64,000 nt of DNA from Bacteroidales bacterium (GTDB taxonomy: Bacteria; Bacteroidota; Bacteroidia; Bacteroidales; P3). The stretch covers positions 1-64,000 of the forward strand of contig JAFVBB010000010.1 in NCBI GenBank assembly GCA_017480225.1, given 5' to 3'. The position numbers were made by a program, and so were the translations under genes. Below are positions 7,620 through 15,483 of the stretch, one piece after another; within the stretch, counting starts at the first letter, position 1; every line of letters starts with the position of its first letter. The notes under the pieces were generated by a model. That model saw only the letters and a list, made by a program, of their open reading frames with translations. It was not told where the DNA came from and ran no database searches.

Positions 7620-8906
7620 TTAGAAAAGGAAGTTGTTGTAGGGGTAGCGCACCGCGTGTATGCGCGCCACCTCGTCGTAGAGCATCTGGCGCAGGGCCTC
7701 GATGTTGGTGCGGTGCGCCGCGCTGACGAAGACGCACTTGCCGCCTCGCGCCCGCCACGAGCGCTCAAGCATGGCCAACTGGTCAACCTCGCCCTCGGCG
7801 TCCCACTCGGCCTCCTCGGTCTCGTCGAGCTCCACAAGCTCGGCAGGGCGGTAGGCGTCGACCTTGTTGAAGACCATGATCACGGGCTTGTCGGCGGCGC
7901 CTATCTCGTCGAGCGTGCGCCCCACGGCGGCAATCTGGTCCTCGTAGGCGTCGTGCGACACGTCGACCACGTGCAGCAGCAGGTCGGCCTCGGTCACCTC
8001 GTCGAGGGTGCTCTTGAAGCTCTCCACCAGGTGTGTGGGCAGCTTGCGGATGAAGCCCACGGTGTCGGTGAGCAGGAACGGCAGGTTGCCCACCACCACC
8101 TTGCGCACCGTGGTGTCGAGGGTGGCGAAGAGCTTGTTCTCGGCCAGTACGTCGCTCTTCGACAGCAGGTTCATCAACGTCGACTTGCCCACGTTGGTGT
8201 AGCCCACCAGCGCCACACGCACCAGGCTCTCGCGGTTTTTGCGCTGCAGCGACTTCTGCTTGTCGATAGAGGCCAGCTGCTGCTTCAGCAGGCTGATTTT
8301 CTCCTTGATCAGTCGACGGTCGGTCTCGATCTGCGTCTCGCCCGGGCCGCGCATACCGATGCCGCCGCGCTGCCGCTCCAGGTGGGTCCACATGCGGGTG
8401 AGCCTCGGCAGCATGTACTGCAGCTGAGCCAGCTCGACCTGCGTCTTGGCGGTCGAGGTGCGGGCGCGCTTGGCGAAGATGTCGAGTATGAGGGTCGTGC
8501 GGTCGAGAATGCGGCAGCCGAGCTCGCGCTCGAGGTTGCGCAGCTGCGCTGGCGAGAGCTCGTCGTCCACCACCACGAAGTCGGCCTCCGTGGCCTGGCG
8601 GTACTCCTTTATCTCCTCCAGCTTGCCGCTGCCCACGTATGTGCGCGGGTCGGGCCTTTCAAGCCGCTGCACCACGCGCCTGGCCTCGACGCCGCCCGCC
8701 GTGGCCAGCAGGAAGGCCAGCTCGGCCAGGTACTCGCCGGTGCGCTCCATGCTCTGCCCCGCAGGGCACACGGCCACCAGTATGGCCTTCTCCGGCACAG
8801 CCTCGGTGCTGAAGGTGTTGCGTTCCTGGGGCGAAGGGCGGGCGGGGCTCTCCTCGCCCCGGCTGTTGCGGAACTTGCCCTGCTTGTTGGGGTTCCAGTT
8901 GCTCAT
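7620..8906 (-). CDS. hflX: GTPase HflX
   Basis: This 428-residue GTPase binds the 50S subunit and in other bacteria splits stalled or heat-damaged ribosomes. The HflX N-terminal domain (about 40-150) and the conserved helical linker with GGIGMRGPGETQIETDRR precede the G domain. That domain has G1 GYTNVGKS (235-242), G3 DTVGF and G4 NKVD. ATG 8906 overlaps the stop codon of the upstream exporter gene in an ATGA junction, implying translational coupling; the longer upstream frame is a shadow of that gene. It is last in the U32-membrane protein-ThrE-HflX run. Confidence 0.95.
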   Translation of the reverse strand: MSNWNPNKQGKFRNSRGEESPARPSPQERNTFSTEAVPEKAILVAVCPAGQSMERTGEYLAELAFLLATAGGVEARRVVQRLERPDPRTYVGSGKLEEIKEYRQATEADFVVVDDELSPAQLRNLERELGCRILDRTTLILDIFAKRARTSTAKTQVELAQLQYMLPRLTRMWTHLERQRGGIGMRGPGETQIETDRRLIKEKISLLKQQLASIDKQKSLQRKNRESLVRVALVGYTNVGKSTLMNLLSKSDVLAENKLFATLDTTVRKVVVGNLPFLLTDTVGFIRKLPTHLVESFKSTLDEVTEADLLLHVVDVSHDAYEDQIAAVGRTLDEIGAADKPVIMVFNKVDAYRPAELVELDETEEAEWDAEGEVDQLAMLERSWRARGGKCVFVSAAHRTNIEALRQMLYDEVARIHAVRYPYNNFLF

Positions 8907-10150
8907 AGTGATGCTTGTGATTGTTTGTGTTTGGCGCGGCTGCGCTTGAGCCTGGCCGCCACGGCGCCGACCACGATGATGCCGCCCGCAATGGCTATGG
9001 TGGCCTTCAGGGCCGCGAAGCCCATGGTGGCCGCCAGGCGCAGCTGGTCGCTCACCAGGTAGTAGGCCGTCCAGAATATGCCCCCTCCGGGCACAAGGGG
9101 TATGATGCCGCAGATGAGGAACACCGTCACCGGGCAGCGGCGCCACTTGGCCAGCAGCTGGCTGGCGGCGGCCACGGCCAGCGCCGCCAGGAAGGCAGCC
9201 CCGGCAGCCGTGCCGGCGTGGCCTGCGGCAAGGTACACCGCCCAGCCCAGCGCGCCGGTCAGCCCGCACTCGGCATAGTAGCGCCTCGGTGCCCCGAAGA
9301 GGGCGGAGAAGCCCACCGTGCCCACGAAGGCGGCGGCTATCTGCACCAGCCAGCCCGACATGAAGGCGTCGACCACCGGCTTGCCCAGCCGCATGATGCC
9401 GCCCGAGAGCGCCCCCTCAACGATGAAACTCAGGGCCACGCCCATGGCTATGCACAGGAAGACCATGGTGGCGTCGACCAGACGCGTGGCACCGGCAATG
9501 TAGTCCTCGTTGGCCAGGTCGCGCATACCATTGGTGAAAGGCACCCCCGGCACCAGCGCGATGATGGTGCCTATTATCATGTTCGGCAGGTGCTCGCCGA
9601 AACCGGCCGCCACCGCCGCTATGCACAGCAAGCCTCCAAGCAGGCCTCCAAGCAGGTTGCCCATGATGCGGCTCAGGCGTGGCGCGGCGAAGGCAATGAA
9701 CGCTCCCAGCGGCAGACCGCACACGAAGGTGGCCGCCGCGTCGACCGCGCTGCCGCCGAACAGCACGCTGAACGACGATACGCCGAAGGCCACGCCCACG
9801 GTGTTCTCCCACCAGGGCTTGCCCTTCGAGGCCCGTATCGCAGCCACCCGCCCGCGCAGCTCGTCAACCGTCATCCCGTCAGGCGCGGACACGTCGCGGC
9901 TCAGCTGGTTCACCTCCACCACCTTGCTCAACTGCGTGCCCTTGATGGGTATGAACTCGGCGCGGGCATAGTGCTGGCCAGTGGTGATGATGCCGTTGCT
10001 GAGCACAAAGAAGCTCTCGTCCTCCACGCCGTAGGCCGAGGCAATGCGCTCCATGGTCTCCTCCACACGGCTGATTTCCGCGCCGTTCTCGAGCAGTATG
10101 TGGCCGGCCTCGGTGGCCAGCCGCAGGGCCTGTTCCTGTTCTTCGGTCAT
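8903..10150 (-). CDS. threonine/serine exporter family protein (ThrE type)
   Basis: The 415-residue inner-membrane protein combines both halves of the ThrE family (separate in E. coli as YjjP and YjjB). The N-terminal cytoplasmic part (about 1-120) includes EISRVEETMERIASAYG and the FIPIKGTQLSKV segment. About ten hydrophobic segments follow, including the repeated GxxPLVPGGG-like motif near the C-terminus. Family members export L-threonine/L-serine or, for YjjPB, succinate; substrate here is unassigned. Both ends show ATGA overlaps: its ATG overlaps the apparent original stop of the preceding membrane protein and its stop overlaps hflX. Confidence 0.88.
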   Translation of the reverse strand: MTEEQEQALRLATEAGHILLENGAEISRVEETMERIASAYGVEDESFFVLSNGIITTGQHYARAEFIPIKGTQLSKVVEVNQLSRDVSAPDGMTVDELRGRVAAIRASKGKPWWENTVGVAFGVSSFSVLFGGSAVDAAATFVCGLPLGAFIAFAAPRLSRIMGNLLGGLLGGLLCIAAVAAGFGEHLPNMIIGTIIALVPGVPFTNGMRDLANEDYIAGATRLVDATMVFLCIAMGVALSFIVEGALSGGIMRLGKPVVDAFMSGWLVQIAAAFVGTVGFSALFGAPRRYYAECGLTGALGWAVYLAAGHAGTAAGAAFLAALAVAAASQLLAKWRRCPVTVFLICGIIPLVPGGGIFWTAYYLVSDQLRLAATMGFAALKATIAIAGGIIVVGAVAARLKRSRAKHKQSQASL

Positions 10151-10169
10151 ATAGACTGTATTAGCATTC

Positions 10170-11387
10170 TTATCTTAATCGCCTCCGCCACACCGCTGGG
10201 GCCGCCCCCATGCAGCGTTGCCATCCACACAAAAAGCAGCAGCACGAGGTACCAATATACCCCCCCCAGCCACGCAGGCGCTCCAGATTGCGCGCCACGG
10301 CGGGGTCGTCGCGGCGCGCACACAGCGCAGCCACAAGGCAGAAAAAGTAGCACGTCCACCAGCGGCCATAGTCGGTCGCCATGACGAATATGGGCAGGGT
10401 GAGCACAGTGACGGTCACCGCCGGCGAGAGCAGCGCCTCCACGGGACGCCTGCCGTGCACCCACGGCTGCCAAAGCACCGCCACAAGCGGCAGCATCATC
10501 AGCAGCATCAAGGCAAAGTCTATAGCCTTGGTGAAACCGCCCGTGCCGAAGGCCCACCGGCGATTGTCCTCGTTGCTGACGTAGTACATCACACGCAGCA
10601 TCTCCTTGCCGGGCGACACCTTGCCCTCGATGCGGCCATATAGCTCGTCGATGCCCACATTCATTGTGCTGAAGCGCCACAAGGCCACGAACAACGCACC
10701 CGCAAGCAGGGCAGCCACGCCGTAGAGCAGCCGCTTGGCGGGCGAGGAGCCGTCGCGCAGGTCGGCCACAGCCAGCGCCACATACAGCGGCATGAAGGTG
10801 CACATGAAGGTGTGGTGCACCAGCAGCCCCAGCAAGGGGGTAGCCAGGGTCGCCGCCCAATAGGCCACCGAGCCACGGTGGCGCAGGTAGAGCAGCAGCC
10901 ATACAAGCACCAGTATGAACTGGTAGGTCTCCATGCAGCCGATAGACATGGCCGGATGCCCCTGCACATAGCGCAGCACCGACATGGGACTCACCATATA
11001 TAGCGCCACCACTGCCGCCAGCGGCAGCGAGCGACGGTCGATGACGGGCAGCGCCCGCCACAGGAACAGACCCAGCAGCAGCATCATCAAAGCGCTGGCA
11101 GCCGTGGCCATGGCCATTATTTGCCCCAGGCCCACCGCGTCGCCCCAAAGCCAGCGGCACACCGTGCCCACCAGTTTCCTGCCACCGAAGCCGGTGTCAT
11201 AGCCAATGAAATAATTGAGTGTAGTCCACCCACGCGCCACATTGTCAAGCACATCGGGCTTGTCAATCAGCCAAAGCATCGAGGCCAGGGGCGGCAACAG
11301 CAGCAGCGCAAGCAGCACAGGCACAAGGTGGTGCCTTAGCCAAAGCAGTGCGCGGAAGGGGAAAGAAGGTCTTCCTGCCGGCGTCAT
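10170..11387 (-). CDS. polytopic membrane protein of unknown function with a G8 tract near its 3' end
   Basis: I do not recognise the family. The 405-residue product has roughly nine hydrophobic segments, a periplasmic-looking GYDTGFGGRKLVG loop near residue 60, and the segment GHPAMSIGCMETYQFILVLVW, suggesting a glycosyltransferase-C-like or polymerase-like membrane enzyme, but this is only a resemblance. ATG 11387 overlaps the U32 gene stop (ATGA). As sequenced, the frame passes a run of eight Gs (plus-strand 10260-10267) and ends in a Cys/Arg-rich tail at 10170. With nine Gs it would continue into a last membrane helix beginning VYWYLVLLLF and stop at 10147, forming an ATGA overlap with the next gene like the other junctions. 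Confidence 0.75.
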   Translation of the reverse strand: MTPAGRPSFPFRALLWLRHHLVPVLLALLLLPPLASMLWLIDKPDVLDNVARGWTTLNYFIGYDTGFGGRKLVGTVCRWLWGDAVGLGQIMAMATAASALMMLLLGLFLWRALPVIDRRSLPLAAVVALYMVSPMSVLRYVQGHPAMSIGCMETYQFILVLVWLLLYLRHRGSVAYWAATLATPLLGLLVHHTFMCTFMPLYVALAVADLRDGSSPAKRLLYGVAALLAGALFVALWRFSTMNVGIDELYGRIEGKVSPGKEMLRVMYYVSNEDNRRWAFGTGGFTKAIDFALMLLMMLPLVAVLWQPWVHGRRPVEALLSPAVTVTVLTLPIFVMATDYGRWWTCYFFCLVAALCARRDDPAVARNLERLRGWGGYIGTSCCCFLCGWQRCMGAAPAVWRRRLR

Positions 11388-12643
11388 GGCTGCACTTTGT
11401 CTACCCTGTACACTTTGTCGCCACGGTGCAGCGGCTCGGAGGTGGCGAAGCTGAAGCATGAGCCCTGCCCCACCTCGGCCACGGCGTCGCGCTCAAGGCG
11501 CAGCTCGCCGGCCACGGCGCGGTAGACGCCGGTGGTGGGTCCGATGACCACCACGGTGTCGCCCGCGCGGAGCCGCTCGGCGGTCTGCAGGTGCACCTCG
11601 GCCACACCGATGCGCTTGAAGTAGTTCTTCACCGGGCCAAGGTAGACCCTGCGCTCGGTGGCCTGCGAGCCGTAGCGGTCGCTCCACTCGCCCAGGCGGC
11701 GACCCAGGTAGTAGCCGTCCCAGAAGCCACGGTTGAAGACGGTGGCCAGGCGCGCCGTCCAGCCCTCGACTTTGCCGGGCGAATAGCTGCCGTCGGCTAT
11801 GGCCTCGGCGGCCTCGCGGTAGCACTCGACGGTGGTGCGCACATAGTCTGCGCTGCGCCCCCTGCCCTCAATCTTCAGCACACGCACCCCGGCGGCAATC
11901 ATCCGGTCGAGGAAACCAATGGTGCAGAGGTCTTTGGGCGACATGATGTACTGGTTGTCGACCTCCAGCTCGAGGTCGCTTTCCTTGTCTTTCACTATGT
12001 AGCCGCGGCGGCAGAGCTGCATACAGGCGCCGCGGTTGGCGCTGTGGGCGGCGTTGTCGAGCGAGAGGTAGCACTTGCCGCTGACGCTCATGCAGAGTGC
12101 GCCGTGGGCGAACATCTCGAGGCGCACCAGCCCACCCTTGGGGCCGCGTATGTCGTTCTCGGCCACAAAACGGTGAATGGCAGCCACCTGGTCGAGCGAC
12201 AGTTCGCGCGCCAGCACCATCACGTCGGCCCACTGCGAGTAGAAGCGCACCGCCTCGCTGTTGCTGACGTTGCACTGCGTGCTGATGTGCACCTCAATGC
12301 CCAGCCTCCTGGCCGCCATGATGACTGCCATGTCGCTGGCTATCACGGCATCCACACCCGCCTTGCGGGCGGCCGCCAGGAGCTCTTCCAGCTCGGCCAT
12401 CTCGCTGTCGTAGACCACGATGTTCACCGTGAGGTAGGTCTTCACCCCGGCTTCCGAGCAGGTGCGGCAGATCTCGCCGAGGTCGTCGACGGTGAAGTTT
12501 GCCGCCGAGCGCGAGCGCATGTTCAGCCTGCCCACGCCGAAATACACCGATCCTGCCCCCGCCTGCAAGGCGGCGCGCAGGCTCTCCCACGAGCCGCAGG
12601 GGGCCATAATCTCTATCTTCCTGTTGTCGTTGCTGTCCATCAA
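11384..12643 (-). CDS. U32 peptidase-family protein (YegQ/TrhP-like)
   Basis: This 419-residue protein has the U32 TIM-barrel core starting at KIEIMAPCGSWESL and the family signature EMFAHGALCMSVSGKCYLS. The downstream Cys residues in GACMQLCRRGY complete the four-Cys set that holds an Fe-S cluster in characterised members. Family members include TrhP (tRNA U34 hydroxylation), RlhA (23S hydroxylation) and UbiU/V; none is a proven protease in this branch. Length fits the TrhP/YegQ type, so an RNA-hydroxylation role is the best inference. It is the first gene of a coupled run ending in hflX, a ribosome-related context that fits. Confidence 0.85.
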   Translation of the reverse strand: MMDSNDNRKIEIMAPCGSWESLRAALQAGAGSVYFGVGRLNMRSRSAANFTVDDLGEICRTCSEAGVKTYLTVNIVVYDSEMAELEELLAAARKAGVDAVIASDMAVIMAARRLGIEVHISTQCNVSNSEAVRFYSQWADVMVLARELSLDQVAAIHRFVAENDIRGPKGGLVRLEMFAHGALCMSVSGKCYLSLDNAAHSANRGACMQLCRRGYIVKDKESDLELEVDNQYIMSPKDLCTIGFLDRMIAAGVRVLKIEGRGRSADYVRTTVECYREAAEAIADGSYSPGKVEGWTARLATVFNRGFWDGYYLGRRLGEWSDRYGSQATERRVYLGPVKNYFKRIGVAEVHLQTAERLRAGDTVVVIGPTTGVYRAVAGELRLERDAVAEVGQGSCFSFATSEPLHRGDKVYRVDKVQP

Positions 12644-12746
12644 TGGTTTCTGTTATATGTCGCAACCTGCGCCAGTTCGAGCCGCAGGGCCTCATGCAAT
12701 GGTTGAGGAATGCGCATCCATGCTGCTGCCGTCCAGCATTCTGCGT

Positions 12747-13664
12747 TCACTTATAAAGGTCGAAGACATTCATGTTTGTCCACTCCGTGGGGCGCAGGCG
12801 CGAGTCGCTCATCGTGGCGTCGAGCGTGGTCACCCTGCCGCTGAACACCTGCTCCACAAACCCGCAAAATAGGTCGACCGAGCCGGGCAGGAACGAGGCC
12901 ACCTCGTGGCCGATGCCCTTGTAGCGCACCATCCACACCGGGTGGCCGGCCTTCTTCATCGTCTTGAACAGCGTTGAGGCGCCGTAGAGCGCATGGCTCA
13001 GCACAGGAGGGAAACGCTTGTAGGCCACAATCTTGTCCTTCGTGCCGTGGAGGAACATGGTCGGTGCGGGCGGCGTGGCGTAGCGCGGCTTGCCCTTGCT
13101 CATGACGGCTCCGGCATAGGGCACCACGGCGGCAGGCATCCACCCTTCGGGCAACGACGAGGCCTGCTGCAGGCCGTTGGCCCGGCACCAGTCGAGCTGC
13201 GCCACAGTGATGGCTCCGGCGCTCGAACCCGTCAGCACCACACGCCGCGGGTTGACGCCCAGCTCGTCGGCATGTGCCAGCACATAGGCCACCGCCGCGG
13301 CGCAGTCTTCGGTGGCGATGTCGATTGTCCACTGGAACATGCGCTGCAGGCCACCCAGCCCTTTGCCGAACGAGGCCACCTTGGCGCTGTCCTTCAGCCC
13401 CAGGCGGTAGTCGGGGCTCACCACCACGAAGCCCTTGGCCGTGAGCAGGCGGGCGATGGAGGTCTGAAGCTCGTTGTCGCGCTCGCCGGCCACGAAGCCG
13501 CCGCCGAACAGGGCGACCACACAGGCCGAATCGGCACGGCGCACCTCGGGCTGCCACACATCGAGCAGCAGCGACGAGTCGCGCTCGGCAAAGCAATGGG
13601 TGCTCTTGCCCTGACCAAAGGCCAGCATCGGCAACAGGCACACCAGCAATAGATTGCGTTTCAT
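12747..13664 (-). CDS. secreted alpha/beta-hydrolase, carboxylesterase type
   Basis: The 305-residue protein starts with a signal peptide (about 1-18). The alpha/beta-hydrolase core carries an oxyanion segment ALFGGGFVAGER, the nucleophile elbow GSSAG (Ser about 143), an acid-bearing HGTKDKIV and the histidine in GIGHEVAS. The HGGG of hormone-sensitive-lipase relatives is FGGG here. It probably hydrolyses an ester in the periplasm; substrate unknown. It is a single gene with repeat copy B upstream, and the next gene on that side is divergent. Confidence 0.8.
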   Translation of the reverse strand: MKRNLLLVCLLPMLAFGQGKSTHCFAERDSSLLLDVWQPEVRRADSACVVALFGGGFVAGERDNELQTSIARLLTAKGFVVVSPDYRLGLKDSAKVASFGKGLGGLQRMFQWTIDIATEDCAAAVAYVLAHADELGVNPRRVVLTGSSAGAITVAQLDWCRANGLQQASSLPEGWMPAAVVPYAGAVMSKGKPRYATPPAPTMFLHGTKDKIVAYKRFPPVLSHALYGASTLFKTMKKAGHPVWMVRYKGIGHEVASFLPGSVDLFCGFVEQVFSGRVTTLDATMSDSRLRPTEWTNMNVFDLYK

Positions 13665-14092
13665 GTCAAATCACTGTTTTGCGCAAACAACGCGCAACGG
13701 CAGCCTTTATTGTGCGCCGGGTGCCGATTTTCCGTCGTCGGCAGCAAGCCCGGCAGGTGCCGTGGCCGTATCAACAACCTCTCATAAACCTGTCATCGGC
13801 ATACCAACTACTACACAAGTAGTGGTTCATTAGGAGTTGGGTAGTAGATGAGTAGGAGTTGAGTAGGAGTTGGTCTATCCACAATGCTGTTTTTCAACCA
13901 ATTGACAACATACATTCTACCCCCGCCGCGCAAACACAACCAACAATCTGTATATCAGACACTTTACGCACATTTCCGGAAAAATCGGCGCGGAGGCTCG
14001 CCCTGCACGTGATGGCGGCGGCACCAGGCCTGGAAGGGCGGCCCGTGGCGGGTGGCTGTTGATAACTTGTTGGCATATCGAGGCGAAAAAAG
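13665..14092. other. divergent intergenic region
   Basis: No gene is visible. It contains repeat copy B (13803-13889) and a TGTTGATAA sequence at 14057-14065 that resembles a DnaA box with one mismatch. The arginine deiminase promoter follows. Confidence 0.6.
13803..13889 (+). repeat. GAGTAGGAGTT-family dispersed repeat, copy B
   Basis: Small palindromic region (ACTAC/GTAGT inside CCAACT...AGTTGG), then four 11-bp units (ATTAGGAGTT-like, GGGTAGTAGAT, GAGTAGGAGTT, GAGTAGGAGTT), then GGTCTATCC and ATGCTG. It has one tandem unit more than copies A and C. It lies between two divergent genes. Confidence 0.85.
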
Positions 14093-14123
14093 ATTGCCGG
14101 TTGAGGAATAATTCGTATATTTG
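14093..14123 (+). promoter_or_regulatory. promoter of the arginine deiminase operon
   Basis: ATTG (14093-14096) and TATATTTG (14116-14123) are separated by 19 bp, a good match to the Bacteroidota TTTG/TAnnTTTG promoter. The predicted leader is about 55 nt. Confidence 0.75.
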
Positions 14124-14186
14124 CACTTTCACAACCGGTTGCCTCCGGCAGGCAACACGTTGTGCATTAATGCATAAGGACAGTAT

Positions 14187-15440
14187 ATGACAAAAGAAAA
14201 TATCGCACCGTGCACCGTCGACGTGAGTTCCGAGACCGGACGCTTGCGCGCCGTGCTGCTCCACCGTCCCGGGGTCGAGATTGAGCGCATGACCCCGATC
14301 AACGCCGCCCACGCCCTGTACAGCGACATTCTGAACCGCCCGATAGTCGACACCGAATACCACTACTTCAGCGGCGTGCTGGAGCGGTGGACCGACGTGT
14401 ACTACGTGGAGGACATACTGGAGCGCCTGCTCGACGACGAGGGCACACGCCGCCACCTGGTGGAGGAGAGTTGCGACATGGACAACTGCGACGACGACCT
14501 GGCCGAGAGCCTCATGGCGCTGCCCTCGGCCGAGCTGGCACGCATACTGGTGGAAGGCTACGAGGACCCGGAGTGGGACGGCACCGACGACGACCGCTAC
14601 CTGCTCAAGCCGCTCTACAACCTCTTCTTCACCCGCGACGCGTCGAGCACCGTGTACAACCGCGTGCTGATCAACTCGATGAGTTTCGACGTGCGCGAGC
14701 GCGAGACGCTCATCTACGAGGCCATCTTCCGCCACTTCTTCCACGTGGACACGCTGAACGCCATGGCCTCAGACCGCGACGCCCGCACCGAGGGCGGCGA
14801 CGTGCAGACGGCCTCGCCCGACCTGCTCTGCATCGGTCAGGGCATACGCACCAACACCAAGGGCATCAAGTACCTGGCGCAGACATTCGCCCGCGAGCGC
14901 GAGCGCTTCAACATCTTGGTGCAGGAGCTGCCGCAGAAGCCCGAGAGCTTCATACACCTCGACATGGTGTTCACCTTCCTGGGGCGCCACCAGTGCATGG
15001 CTTTCGAGCCCATGCTCAAGAAAACCGGCCTCTTCGCTGGCAAGGACACGACGCTGATCAGCATCGAGGGCGGCAGGGTGAGCTACACCAAGTTCCCCAA
15101 CATCATCAAGGGTCTGGAGCACCTGGGCTGGGAGATGGAGCCCATAGTGGGCGGCGGGAGCGACCCCTGGGTGCAGCTGCGCGAGCAGTGGCACAGCGGG
15201 GCAAACTTCTTCGCCCTCGGCGACGGCAAGGTGATGGGCTACCGCCGCAACACCCACACCATCGACGCACTCGACCGCGCGGGCTTCGCCGTGCTCAACG
15301 CCGAGGACATCGTGGAGGGGCGTGTGGACATGAACGACTACGACAAGTTCGTGGCGGCCTTCCCGGGATGCGAGCTTCCACGCGCCGGTGGCGGCGCCCG
15401 CTGCATGACAATGCCCATCCTGCGCGACAGCGCGCAATAG
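14187..15440 (+). CDS. arcA: arginine deiminase
   Basis: The 417-residue cytosolic enzyme hydrolyses L-arginine to citrulline and ammonia. It has the expected motifs in order: FTRDAS (Asp of the guanidinium pocket), EGGDV, HLDMVFTFL (His/Asp), a GGGSDPWVQLREQWHSGANFF-like segment, and the C-terminal GGGARCMTMP with catalytic Cys406. ArcB and ArcC, which would complete the ATP-yielding pathway, are not in the window. The gene leads a run continuing into the GT117 gene 43 bp downstream. A second, secreted deiminase lies at 4.3-6.4 kb. Confidence 0.95.
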   Translation: MTKENIAPCTVDVSSETGRLRAVLLHRPGVEIERMTPINAAHALYSDILNRPIVDTEYHYFSGVLERWTDVYYVEDILERLLDDEGTRRHLVEESCDMDNCDDDLAESLMALPSAELARILVEGYEDPEWDGTDDDRYLLKPLYNLFFTRDASSTVYNRVLINSMSFDVRERETLIYEAIFRHFFHVDTLNAMASDRDARTEGGDVQTASPDLLCIGQGIRTNTKGIKYLAQTFARERERFNILVQELPQKPESFIHLDMVFTFLGRHQCMAFEPMLKKTGLFAGKDTTLISIEGGRVSYTKFPNIIKGLEHLGWEMEPIVGGGSDPWVQLREQWHSGANFFALGDGKVMGYRRNTHTIDALDRAGFAVLNAEDIVEGRVDMNDYDKFVAAFPGCELPRAGGGARCMTMPILRDSAQ

Positions 15441-15483
15441 CGGCCTCTTCAACAAAAGCGAACACACAACTATGCATAACGAC

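Noticed and set aside
14057-14065. TTATCAACA-like sequences near the second repeat family as DnaA boxes of an origin
   Set aside because: Only one imperfect box per site, no cluster, no AT-rich unwinding element with dnaA or gidA nearby.
14187-15440. A full arginine-deiminase (arcABC) energy operon
   Set aside because: Downstream genes are a GT117 protein, an RHH-like protein, atpB and pgk; no carbamoyltransferase or carbamate kinase is present.
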